Assembly: GCA_903882825.1 (NCBI GenBank)
Contig: CAIRYL010000144.1
Coordinates: forward strand, 1 to 6,411
Origin: an uncultured Candidatus Peregrinibacteria bacterium
GTDB lineage: Bacteria > Patescibacteriota > Gracilibacteria > CAIRYL01
Direction of reading: 5' to 3'
Length of the DNA stretch: 6,411 bases
Positions 1-5,659 of this stretch are shown one piece after another. The notes under the pieces are model-generated. The model saw only the letters and a program-made list of their open reading frames with translations, was not told where the DNA came from and made no database searches. Position numbers and translations under genes: made by a program. Position 1 is the first letter of the stretch. Every line of letters begins with the position of its first letter.

Positions 1-786
1 AACACTTTTTGTACTTTTTTCCACTTCAATTACTCCTGCATCTACGCCCGAAGGATATTTTACTTTTATTCCATGAATAATAGCCTCCTTATTTTCATCT
101 ACGGCTTTTACATTGAGAGAAATAGTTTCTAACATGGTTTCATATTTTTTTTGAAGTTCTTGCATTCTCATTCGGTTAATACGTGCAGAAATAAGCTTAT
201 AGTTCCATTCCTTTAGATCATTGAGCGCGTGATCGACTCCAAATGCATCAAATTTCTCAAGTGCACTTTGAAACACTTCATCCTGTGCTTTTATTTCATC
301 TTCGTAACGCGTAATATCTCCTGACGCATTTGTTTCCAGTGCTGAAAGAAACTCTTTTTGACGCACGCCTGAGGCAAGAAGAGATTTTCCAGCTAAAAGA
401 TAATGTTCTACTTTTTTCTCTCTCTCGTTTTCATCTGCGAAATAGTCATTCAGTTTTACTTCTGAGAATCGTGTTAATACTCGTAAAAGGTCCACCCATG
501 CCATTTCGGAATCCAAAGAAAAACGAGTGCTGGAGATATTTTTTTCAAATTCTGCAATATTTTCCAGTGCATTGAGTTCTACTCCATTTGAAAATTCATA
601 AGACTTTTGGAGTGTAAAAATATAAAGCTTTGATGCCATCAGAAAAACTTTTTGATCTTCATAAGCTTGTGCTTTTAAAAAAAGAAATCCTCTCCCCGCT
701 GCACCCGTTACTCCTTCTGCTTTTATGGGAGTAAATATTAAGAAGGTGCAAAAAAGAAAGAACAAAAAGGATAAAAAGGAACGCAT
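1..786 (-). CDS. Exported helical protein of unknown function, 3' end beyond window
   Basis: An open frame on the minus strand runs without a stop from an ATG at 786-784 to the left edge, giving 262 residues of an incomplete protein. Residues 1-23 form a clear signal peptide: a short basic start (MRS), a long Phe/Leu core, and a small-residue site at about KA/EG, so the product is probably secreted or periplasmic-face. The rest is charged and rich in Glu, Lys, Leu and Ala with few Gly or Pro. It reads as a helical bundle or coiled coil, with especially helical stretches at about 95-180 and 190-225. The visible end (about 235-262) turns more beta-like, suggesting a second domain beyond the edge. 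No Cys follows the signal core in a lipobox, so it is not an obvious lipoprotein. No family was recognised. It is divergent from purF and shares only the 138-bp intergenic region with it. No Shine-Dalgarno site precedes the ATG. The frame is convincing because of its length and signal peptide; the function is unknown. Confidence 0.85.
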   Translation of the reverse strand, partial: MRSFLSFLFFLFCTFLIFTPIKAEGVTGAAGRGFLFLKAQAYEDQKVFLMASKLYIFTLQKSYEFSNGVELNALENIAEFEKNISSTRFSLDSEMAWVDLLRVLTRFSEVKLNDYFADENEREKKVEHYLLAGKSLLASGVRQKEFLSALETNASGDITRYEDEIKAQDEVFQSALEKFDAFGVDHALNDLKEWNYKLISARINRMRMQELQKKYETMLETISLNVKAVDENKEAIIHGIKVKYPSGVDAGVIEVEKSTKSV

Positions 787-800
787 ACAAGAAATTGTAA

Positions 801-820
801 AGTATAAAAAAGTATAAAAA
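801..820. repeat. Tandem 10-bp direct repeat in divergent intergenic region
   Basis: The unit AGTATAAAAA occurs twice back to back, 15 bp upstream of the minus-strand start codon. Read on the minus strand each copy contributes a TATACT hexamer (816-811 and 806-801), a good match to a sigma-70 -10 box for the exported-protein gene. No convincing -35 hexamer lies 16-18 bp upstream of either. The repeat could be a duplicated -10 region or a small operator; the sequence alone does not decide. Confidence 0.35.
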
Positions 821-838
821 CTGATAGTTTCTCTATCC

Positions 839-866
839 TTGTGAAAATAATTCTCTCTATTATAAA
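839..866 (+). promoter_or_regulatory. Candidate sigma-70 promoter for purF-hisIE
   Basis: A -35-like TTGTGA (839-844) and a -10-like TATAAA (861-866) are separated by 16 bp. They match the consensus at 4/6 and 5/6 positions. Transcription would start near 873, leaving a leader of about 50 nt before the purF ATG. It lies in the only sizeable gap upstream of purF. In A+T-rich DNA such matches arise by chance, so this is a candidate only. I see no purine-type riboswitch or PurR-like palindrome in 787-924. Confidence 0.4.
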
Positions 867-924
867 AAAAAGTCTCCTCAAATACAAAAGTTTTGTTATT
901 ATCTTTTTGCTTTTTTATTTTCCT

Positions 925-2448
925 ATGTGTGGCATTTTTGGAATTGTTGCGCATTCTCCCGTTAATCAAACCATTTTTGATGCTCTTACCATGCTTCAGC
1001 ACCGAGGGCAAGATGCCGCTGGAATTGCAACTCATCATAATAATCGTATTATTCTTCGAAAAAATAATGGACTAGTACGAGACGTACTTCATACACGACA
1101 TATGCAACGGTTGGAGGGGAATGCAGGAATAGGGCATGTTCGCTATCCTACGGCTGGATGTGCTTCTCCCGATGAGGCTCAGCCATTTTATGTAAATTCT
1201 CCGTATGGACTCGCATTGGCGCATAATGGGAATTTAACAAATGCTGATTCTTTGCGAAAAGAGCTTTTTGAAACAGATTTGCGACATTTAAATACGAATT
1301 CAGATTCTGAAATTCTTTTAAATGTTCTTGCCCACGAACTTCAAACTATAAAGAAAAAGGATCCCACCGCAGAAGATATTTTTGCTTCTGTAAAATCGGT
1401 ATTTCAGCGTTGTAAAGGTGGATATGCCGTTATTTCTATTATTATTGGGAAAGGGATTCTCGCTTTCCGTGATCCGCATGGTATTCGTCCTCTCTGCTAT
1501 GGAAGTCGAGAAACTTTATCAGGAACGGAATATGCAATGGCATCTGAAAGTGTGGCTTTAGATGCGTTAGATTTTAAAATGATTGGGGATATTCCTCCTG
1601 GAGGAATTGCATTTTTTCCATTTGAAAGTCATGAATGTATTACGGATTTTCCTTCTGAGGAAGAACAGTATAAAAATTATGCTCCTTGCATTTTTGAATA
1701 TGTGTATCTTGCTCGTCCAGATTCTTTAATGGATGGGATTTCTGTGTATAAGGCTCGATTGCGCATGGGAGAAAAACTTGCTGATAAAATTTTGCAAAAA
1801 ATAAAAAAAGAAGATGTGGATGTCGTTATTCCTATTCCTGATTCTGGAAGAACTGCTGCGTTAGAGTTAGCATATAAATTAGATGCGAAGTACCGTGAAG
1901 GATTTATTAAAAATAGGTATATTGGGCGTACTTTTATTATGCCAGGGCAAGATATTCGAAAAAAATCAGTACGTCAAAAACTCAATACCACACCCCTAGA
2001 ATTTCAAGGAAAAAATGTTCTTTTAGTAGATGATTCTATTGTAAGAGGAACGACTTCAAAACAAATTATTCAAATGGCGAGAAACGCAGGTGCAAAAAAT
2101 GTGTATTTTGCGAGTGCGGCTCCTCCTGTTCGTTATCCAAATGTATATGGAATCGATCTCCCTGCACGATCAGATCTTATTGCGCATGGGATTGACGAAG
2201 ATGCTATTGCTCGTATTATTGGTGCAGATGCCGTATTTTATCAAGATCTTACAGATCTTCTAGAAACGGTACGAGATGGAAATCCAAAAATTCAAAACTT
2301 TGATATGTCTTGTTTTGATGGAAAATATATTACCGGAGATATTGATGAAGCGTATTTAGAAAAACTGGAAAAGAAAAGAGGAAATAAAGTGGGGTTTGCT
2401 ACTGATGAAGAGGAATATAACAATGAAAATCCTCTTACACTTCTCTAA
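925..2448 (+). CDS. purF: Amidophosphoribosyltransferase (glutamine PRPP amidotransferase), E. coli-like form
   Basis: PurF makes 5-phosphoribosylamine from PRPP and glutamine, the committed step of de novo purine synthesis in the cytoplasm. The ATG at 925 gives 507 residues, close to the E. coli enzyme (about 505), and places the catalytic Cys at position 2 (MCGIFGIV), where Met removal exposes it as the Ntn nucleophile. A GTG at 841 would add a 28-residue hydrophobic tail that buries this Cys, so it is rejected. Residues 1 to about 235 are the class II glutaminase domain (HVRYPTAG at 71-78, HNGN at 100-103, D127). From about 255 comes the phosphoribosyltransferase domain, with the PRPP loop VDDSIVRGTTS at 368-378. 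Of the four Fe-S ligand cysteines of Bacillus-type PurF, I align two as present (C255, C463) and two as lost (N406 in PNVYGID; the first Cys of the C-terminal pair is D460). An Fe-S cluster is therefore unlikely, and no long propeptide is present. hisIE follows 8 bp downstream, suggesting one operon. Confidence 0.97.
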   Translation: MCGIFGIVAHSPVNQTIFDALTMLQHRGQDAAGIATHHNNRIILRKNNGLVRDVLHTRHMQRLEGNAGIGHVRYPTAGCASPDEAQPFYVNSPYGLALAHNGNLTNADSLRKELFETDLRHLNTNSDSEILLNVLAHELQTIKKKDPTAEDIFASVKSVFQRCKGGYAVISIIIGKGILAFRDPHGIRPLCYGSRETLSGTEYAMASESVALDALDFKMIGDIPPGGIAFFPFESHECITDFPSEEEQYKNYAPCIFEYVYLARPDSLMDGISVYKARLRMGEKLADKILQKIKKEDVDVVIPIPDSGRTAALELAYKLDAKYREGFIKNRYIGRTFIMPGQDIRKKSVRQKLNTTPLEFQGKNVLLVDDSIVRGTTSKQIIQMARNAGAKNVYFASAAPPVRYPNVYGIDLPARSDLIAHGIDEDAIARIIGADAVFYQDLTDLLETVRDGNPKIQNFDMSCFDGKYITGDIDEAYLEKLEKKRGNKVGFATDEEEYNNENPLTLL

Positions 2449-2456
2449 TATTTTGT

Positions 2457-3074
2457 ATGGATCTGCATTTTTCAAAATATCCAGACGAACTCATTCCGAC
2501 GGTTGTACAACATGCTTCTAGTGGAAAAGTTCTGATGTTGGGATTTTCGAGTAAACAGTCTTTGGAAAAAACAAAAAAAAGTCGTATTGCGCATTTTTTT
2601 TCTCGGTCACGAAAGTGTTTATGGCAAAAAGGAGAAACCTCTGGGGATTTTCTTCGTATTGTTAGCATAAAACATGATTGTGATGATGACACCCTTTTAT
2701 TTTTGGTTATTCCTGATGGAAATGTGTGTCATACGGGGAAAGAAACTTGTTTTTTTACAGGAGAAGGGGGGATGACCGATGCAGAAATTATCTGGGATGT
2801 TTTTTCAACGATTCTTTCCCGTCAAACTTCTCCGGTACAAGATTCGTATGTCCATTCTTTGTTTTTAGAAGGACTCGATCGTATTGCTCAAAAAGTAGGA
2901 GAGGAGGCTATAGAAACTGTTATTGCCTCAAAAAATGAAAATAAAGAAGAATTTATTGGGGAAGCGTCCGATCTTCTTTTCCATCTCATGGTACTTTTAG
3001 CAGAAAAAAAAGTTTCTCTGCATCATATTTCTCAAAAATTTAAAGAAAGAATGGGAAAAAGAATATCCGTATAA
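2457..3074 (+). CDS. hisIE: Bifunctional phosphoribosyl-AMP cyclohydrolase / phosphoribosyl-ATP pyrophosphatase
   Basis: This cytoplasmic enzyme carries out steps 2 and 3 of histidine synthesis: PR-ATP to PR-AMP (HisE), then ring opening of PR-AMP (HisI). At 205 residues it has the usual size and order of fused HisIE. The HisI domain (about 1-103) shows SRSRK at 49-53, the KGETSG loop at 58-63, the metal-binding D-C-D-D-D run at 74-78, and the zinc-type CHTG...C segment with C91 and C98. The HisE domain (about 110-203), a MazG-like all-alpha pyrophosphohydrolase, shows KVGEEAIE at 146-153 and GEASDLLFHL at 168-177, whose acidic residues bind magnesium in the family. All key residues I can check are present. 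It lies 8 bp after purF. The pairing is sensible because both enzymes act on PRPP-derived compounds and histidine synthesis returns AICAR to the purine pathway. No other his gene is visible here. Confidence 0.96.
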   Translation: MDLHFSKYPDELIPTVVQHASSGKVLMLGFSSKQSLEKTKKSRIAHFFSRSRKCLWQKGETSGDFLRIVSIKHDCDDDTLLFLVIPDGNVCHTGKETCFFTGEGGMTDAEIIWDVFSTILSRQTSPVQDSYVHSLFLEGLDRIAQKVGEEAIETVIASKNENKEEFIGEASDLLFHLMVLLAEKKVSLHHISQKFKERMGKRISV

Positions 3075-3103
3075 TAATAAAAAACAAAAAAGTATTATTT
3101 TTT
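3073..3103 (+). terminator. Weak candidate terminator after hisIE
   Basis: AATAATA (3073-3079) can pair with TATTATT (3093-3099) across a 13-nt A-rich loop, followed by T3100-T3103. The stem is seven A-U pairs with no G-C, so it would be unstable. It does sit immediately at the hisIE stop and has a T run, but it could equally be chance in A+T-rich sequence. Confidence 0.25.
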
Positions 3104-3167
3104 AGGAATAGAAGATATTTTAAAATTCTCTTTTTCTTGTTTATTTTTCATATTTCCTTAAATTCTC

Positions 3168-3216
3168 TTGATTTTCTTGCTTAAAACTGGAAAATACTTT
3201 GGCACCCTGGTATCCT
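3168..3216 (+). promoter_or_regulatory. Candidate promoter(s) for tRNA-Glu / rpsT / secE / nusG unit
   Basis: Two weak sigma-70 options lie in the 172-bp gap 3075-3246. One is TTGATT (3168-3173) with AATACT (3193-3198) at a long 19-bp spacing. The other is an extended -10, TGGTATCCT (3208-3216), with no good -35; transcription from it would start near 3223, about 24 nt before the tRNA. A promoter is expected here because a new functional unit begins, but neither match is strong. The rest of the gap (about 3104-3167) is pyrimidine-rich and holds nothing I recognise. Confidence 0.3.
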
Positions 3217-3246
3217 TTCCTTGTGTTCCGCTTGTCTTTGTATTGT

Positions 3247-3321
3247 GGCGCCATCGTCTAGCGGTCAGGACACTGGGTTCTCAGTCCGGTAACAGGGGTT
3301 CGATCCCCCTTGGCGCTACCA
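3247..3321 (+). tRNA. tRNA-Glu (anticodon CTC)
   Basis: A full cloverleaf folds over 75 nt: acceptor GGCGCCA (3247-3253) with TGGCGCT (3311-3317), D stem GTCT/GGAC, anticodon stem CTGGG/TCCGG with loop TTCTCAG (3278-3284), a four-base variable loop, and a T arm AGGGG-TTCGATC-CCCCT. The anticodon CTC at 3280-3282 reads GAG (Glu). Discriminator A3318 and CCA (3319-3321) are encoded. The first acceptor pair is G1-U72, a wobble rather than the usual G-C, and the anticodon stem has two more G-U pairs. The tRNA ends only 27 nt before rpsT with no terminator between, so it is probably cut from a longer transcript. Being the CTC isoacceptor, it would supplement a TTC tRNA encoded elsewhere. Confidence 0.95.
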
Positions 3322-3348
3322 CTTTTCCTTTTTATTTTTCTCTTCCTC

Positions 3349-3711
3349 ATGCCGATCATTAAATCTGCAAAAAAGCGAATGGCTCAGACCATTAAAAGAA
3401 ATGAGCGTAATAAGCATTATAAATCTCAAATGCTCACTCTCTTTAAAAATATTGGGAAGTGGATAAAAGAGGGAAGTGTTGCGAAGGCATTATCTTTCTT
3501 CTCAGAAGCGCAAAAAACTATTGATACTGCCGCAAAGAAAAATATTATTCATAAAAGCAATGCTGATAGAAAAAAATCTATGATTACACGACTCATTAAT
3601 ACTGCTGTCCAAAAAGGAGGATCTGTTTCAGAAGTCGTTTCTGCGCCGAAAAAAACAAATTCTCCAAAATCAATGCCGAAAAAAACAACCGCTAAAAAAA
3701 TTGCTTCTTAA
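3349..3711 (+). CDS. rpsT: 30S ribosomal protein S20, with basic C-terminal extension
   Basis: S20 is a three-helix protein that binds 16S rRNA early in 30S assembly. The N-terminal MPIIKSAKKR and the IHKSNADRKKSMITRLIN segment (67-84) are the characteristic S20 ends of its conserved core, about residues 1-88. The protein has 120 residues against about 85-90 in most bacteria. The excess is a Lys/Ser/Pro tail (about 90-120) with PKKT twice (100-103 and 110-113), probably disordered and rRNA-contacting. The ATG at 3349 is chosen over an upstream in-frame TTG at 3310, which lies inside the tRNA and would add a hydrophobic leader foreign to S20. No Shine-Dalgarno site is present; instead 3335-3348 is pure pyrimidine right up to the ATG, and only one purine occurs in 3322-3348. 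rpsT is often a stand-alone gene, so its place at the head of secE-nusG (9 bp spacing) is unusual. Confidence 0.93.
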   Translation: MPIIKSAKKRMAQTIKRNERNKHYKSQMLTLFKNIGKWIKEGSVAKALSFFSEAQKTIDTAAKKNIIHKSNADRKKSMITRLINTAVQKGGSVSEVVSAPKKTNSPKSMPKKTTAKKIAS

Positions 3712-3720
3712 AAAAATATT

Positions 3721-3909
3721 ATGAATGCTCTTCAAGCCTATTTCGCCGGCGCCATTCATGAATTTAAAAATATTACCTGGCCAACCGAAGCAGAAACTAT
3801 TCGTATTGCAAAAATTACCGTAGTATTTATTGTGGTATGTACCATGCTTTTCTTTGTTGCTGACGGATTTTTTTCAGTTCTTCTGGCTCAAATCCCTTCT
3901 ACTTTTTAG
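3721..3909 (+). CDS. secE: Preprotein translocase subunit SecE (single-span form)
   Basis: SecE clamps and stabilises SecY in the protein-export channel. This 62-residue protein is the short single-helix form common outside gammaproteobacteria. The amphipathic surface helix is at about 5-18, with the family signature EFKNITWPT (14-22), including the conserved Trp-Pro, and a single membrane span covers about 30-55. Position immediately upstream of nusG is the standard arrangement and supports the call. The start lies 9 bp after the rpsT stop. The sequence before the ATG is A-rich with no Shine-Dalgarno site and no pyrimidine tract, so translation may depend on coupling to rpsT. The stop is TAG. 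Confidence 0.95.
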   Translation: MNALQAYFAGAIHEFKNITWPTEAETIRIAKITVVFIVVCTMLFFVADGFFSVLLAQIPSTF

Positions 3910-3928
3910 TCTGACTTCTCTTTTTCTC

Positions 3929-4534
3929 ATGTCTACTGCTCATAAAGATACGTCCGCGAATTCTCTCTCCCCAATTACAGAGATTAAAAAAGGGCGACAG
4001 GATTCGTCTCAAGGAAGGCAATGGTATGCTATTCATACGTATTCTGGATATGAAGATGCTGTAAAAAAAGCTATTTTAATGAGAGTGGAAACATTTGGAA
4101 TGCATGACAAAATTTTTGAAATTGTGGTTCCCAAAGAAAGTGAAATTCATCTTCGAAAAGGAAAACCTATCTCTCGAAAAAAATGTATTTTCCCTGGGTA
4201 TGTTCTTATTGAAATGATCGTAACGGATGATTCGTGGTATCTGGTTCGAAATACTCCGAATGTTACTGGATTTGTTGGAGCTGGAACCACTCCTATTCCT
4301 GTAACTCCTGAGGAATTTGGAATTATTAAGGATCGTATGGGTGTTGAAAAACCAAAATTTAAAACAGAATTTTCAGCAGGAGATATTGTAAAAATTACCG
4401 AAGGACCATTCGCGACGTTTGAAGGTCGAGTTTCAAGTTTAGAAGTAGAAAAAGGACGTCTTACGGTTTTAGTAACCGTATTTGATCGAGAAACTCCCGT
4501 AGAATTGAACTTTAATCAAGTACAGAAAAAATGA
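3929..4534 (+). CDS. nusG: Transcription elongation/antitermination factor NusG
   Basis: NusG binds the RNA polymerase clamp through its N-terminal domain, and Rho or ribosomal protein S10 through its KOW domain. The NGN domain spans about 31-140, with QWYAIHTYSGYE at 31-42, PGYVLIEM at 89-96 and the NTPNVTGFVG segment at 108-117. The KOW domain spans about 149-201, with the GDIVKITEGPFATFEG loop at 151-166. It has 201 residues. The excess over the roughly 180 of E. coli is an N-terminal polar extension of about 30 residues before the first NGN strand, rich in Ser, Thr, Lys and Gln and probably disordered. No in-frame Met exists nearer the domain, so this start is preferred. An upstream ATG at 3830 lies inside secE and is rejected. 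The ATG at 3929 follows a 14-nt pyrimidine run (3915-3928). The TGA stop overlaps the next start in ATGA. Confidence 0.96.
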   Translation: MSTAHKDTSANSLSPITEIKKGRQDSSQGRQWYAIHTYSGYEDAVKKAILMRVETFGMHDKIFEIVVPKESEIHLRKGKPISRKKCIFPGYVLIEMIVTDDSWYLVRNTPNVTGFVGAGTTPIPVTPEEFGIIKDRMGVEKPKFKTEFSAGDIVKITEGPFATFEGRVSSLEVEKGRLTVLVTVFDRETPVELNFNQVQKK

Positions 4535-5148
4535 TTCCCAAATGGGTATTTGCGTTGGGATTTGGAGGGGTTCTTCTCTTCCTCATTGGGATACAGCTTA
4601 TTTTTGCTCCTCCTGAGGTTTTTCAATTTTCTTCCGATTCGATAAAAGAAGAATCAAATACTGCGGAAAAAACATTTCTTTCTTCTTCTTTTCCAGAATC
4701 TGCATTTACGAATGCCGAATTAGGAACAATTGTTCTTTCCAGCCAAATGGAAGTGAATCAATTTTTTAATACGACTCTTTTCCCATCAGAAGATTTAAAT
4801 ATTCGAGTCCTAAAATCTTTATATTCTCAAAAAGAGGCAGAGAAAGAAACTCCCCTTATTTCGGTATATGAATTTTTTCCTACTCAACAAAATACAGTTG
4901 ATCATGCGTATACCGTTTTAAAAAACTTTTTTTCTGAATCTTTAAAAGACAGTGTCGAAGCAGAGGTGAATGAAACAAATACTTATGGTGAACATTCTTT
5001 TTATATAAACCTTGGCAACGAACAAAAAACCGTGTACCTTATAGTGGCGCATAAAAATGTACTTATTGGGTTTGAATACCCTAGAGCCCATCATGATGCG
5101 GTACGGAAGGTTCTTCAACAGTATTTTGGAACTGTCCCCGCAATCTAA
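4531..5148 (+). CDS. Membrane-anchored protein of unknown function inserted between nusG and rplK
   Basis: This 205-residue protein was not recognised as any family. A single uncleaved-looking membrane helix spans about 5-25, preceded by MIPK, so the remainder should face outside the cytoplasm. Residues 33-60 are a Ser/Glu-rich, probably flexible linker. From about 62 a mixed alpha/beta domain follows: strands at about 66-70, 109-116, 155-160, 167-173 and 176-183, and helices at about 74-82, 123-139 and 186-200. This layout, with strands and a final helix, resembles small single-domain lipoprotein or anti-sigma-like sensor domains, but that is only a shape impression. There is no Cys anywhere, so it is not a lipoprotein and has no disulfides. 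Its ATG overlaps the nusG stop by 4 bp, implying translational coupling, and rplK begins 14 bp after its stop. The classical secE-nusG-rplK order has no gene here. The frame is supported by length, the tight overlaps and codon use like its neighbours. Confidence 0.88.
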   Translation: MIPKWVFALGFGGVLLFLIGIQLIFAPPEVFQFSSDSIKEESNTAEKTFLSSSFPESAFTNAELGTIVLSSQMEVNQFFNTTLFPSEDLNIRVLKSLYSQKEAEKETPLISVYEFFPTQQNTVDHAYTVLKNFFSESLKDSVEAEVNETNTYGEHSFYINLGNEQKTVYLIVAHKNVLIGFEYPRAHHDAVRKVLQQYFGTVPAI

Positions 5149-5162
5149 TTTCTTTTTTTTCT

Positions 5163-5588
5163 ATGGCGAAAATTATCACTCGAGTTGTAAATCTTCAACT
5201 CCCTGCTGGAAAAGCTACTCCAGCACCACCAGTAGGAACTGTGCTTGGACCAACAGGTGTTAATATTCCTGGATTTTGTTCTGAGTTTAATGAAAAAACA
5301 CGAGAAATGGGCGATATGATTATTCCTGCTCAAATTTCTATTTACGAGGATAGAACATTTACCTTTGTATTAAAATCTCCTCCAGCAGCTTTTTTACTGA
5401 AAAGAATTGCTGGAGTAAAATCTGGATCTGCAAAGCCACATATTGATAAAGTAGCAACAGTTTCCAGGTCTCAATTGGAAGAAATTGCAGAAGTAAAAAA
5501 AGATGATCTTTCTGGACTGGATACAGAAGCTCGTGTAAAAATTATTGCCGGAACGGCACGTTCTATGGGTATAAAAGTAGAAGGATAA
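5163..5588 (+). CDS. rplK: 50S ribosomal protein L11
   Basis: L11 forms the GTPase-associated centre of the large subunit with L10/L12 and 23S rRNA, and is needed for RelA-type stringent signalling where that exists. It has 141 residues, the normal length. The N-terminal domain shows the proline-rich PAPPVG (20-25), followed by LGPTGVNIPGFCSEFN, which matches the conserved helix 1 region. The C-terminal RNA-binding domain (about 72-141) ends in the typical GTARSMGIKVEG. The ATG at 5163 is preceded by an all-pyrimidine 14-nt spacer (5149-5162) that fills the whole gap from the unknown gene's stop. That leaves no room for an L1-controlled leader upstream of rplK such as E. coli has. The next gene is rplA, 85 bp downstream. 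Confidence 0.98.
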   Translation: MAKIITRVVNLQLPAGKATPAPPVGTVLGPTGVNIPGFCSEFNEKTREMGDMIIPAQISIYEDRTFTFVLKSPPAAFLLKRIAGVKSGSAKPHIDKVATVSRSQLEEIAEVKKDDLSGLDTEARVKIIAGTARSMGIKVEG

Positions 5589-5618
5589 AACTTCTCCTCT
5601 TTTTTTAACCAATACACC

Positions 5619-5659
5619 GTGGGAGCCTTACCACTGAAAAACGAAGGCGCTATTACCAC
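5619..5659 (+). promoter_or_regulatory. Probable L1-binding mRNA element (rplA leader)
   Basis: The 85-nt rplK-rplA spacer holds a structured element. GTGG (5619-5622) pairs with CCAC (5656-5659), then a 5' internal loop GA, then GCCTT (5625-5629) pairs with AAGGC (5644-5648). A 3' internal loop GCTATTA leads back to CCAC. This GUGG-GA-stem-loop-CCAC layout matches the L1-binding motif I recall from rplK-rplA spacers of other bacteria, where L1 represses its own mRNA by mimicry of its 23S site. GTGG can also pair with a nearer CCAC (5631-5634), because TTACCACT occurs twice, so two folds compete. The 3' end is 14 nt from the rplA ATG, well placed to block initiation. The motif match is from memory; no covariance model was run. 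Confidence 0.65.

Noticed and set aside
841..924. GTG start at 841 giving PurF a 28-residue hydrophobic N-terminus that looks like a membrane anchor
   Set aside because: It would bury the catalytic N-terminal Cys, which must be exposed. The ATG at 925 gives the normal MCGI start and length, and 839-866 reads better as a promoter.
787..924. Purine or PRPP riboswitch in the purF leader
   Set aside because: No conserved junction or stem set was visible; the region is A+T-rich and mostly unstructured by eye.
2435..2692. Minus-strand open frame over the start of hisIE
   Set aside because: It lies antisense within a clearly conserved gene and shows no recognisable domain, so it is a shadow frame.
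3200..3216. TGGCAC resembling the -24 element of a sigma-54 promoter before the tRNA
   Set aside because: The required GC at -12 is absent at the fixed spacing (TC is found), so this is a chance half-match.
3310..3348. TTG start at 3310 for S20
   Set aside because: It lies within the T arm and acceptor end of the tRNA and adds hydrophobic residues unlike S20. The ATG at 3349 gives the conserved MPIIKSAKKR start.
3830..3928. Longer NusG starting inside secE, with a hydrophobic leader
   Set aside because: The extra residues are the out-of-frame reading of the secE membrane helix; cytoplasmic NusG has no such segment.
4531..4534. Possible recoding of TGA (as in Gracilibacteria/Absconditabacteria, where it is Gly) extending NusG
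   Set aside because: NusG ends normally at this TGA, the ATGA overlap starts a long frame, and no other gene in the window has an in-frame TGA.
5145..5659. Several minus-strand open frames over rplK and the rplK-rplA spacer
   Set aside because: They are antisense to conserved L11 coding sequence, low in complexity, and have no domain or start context.
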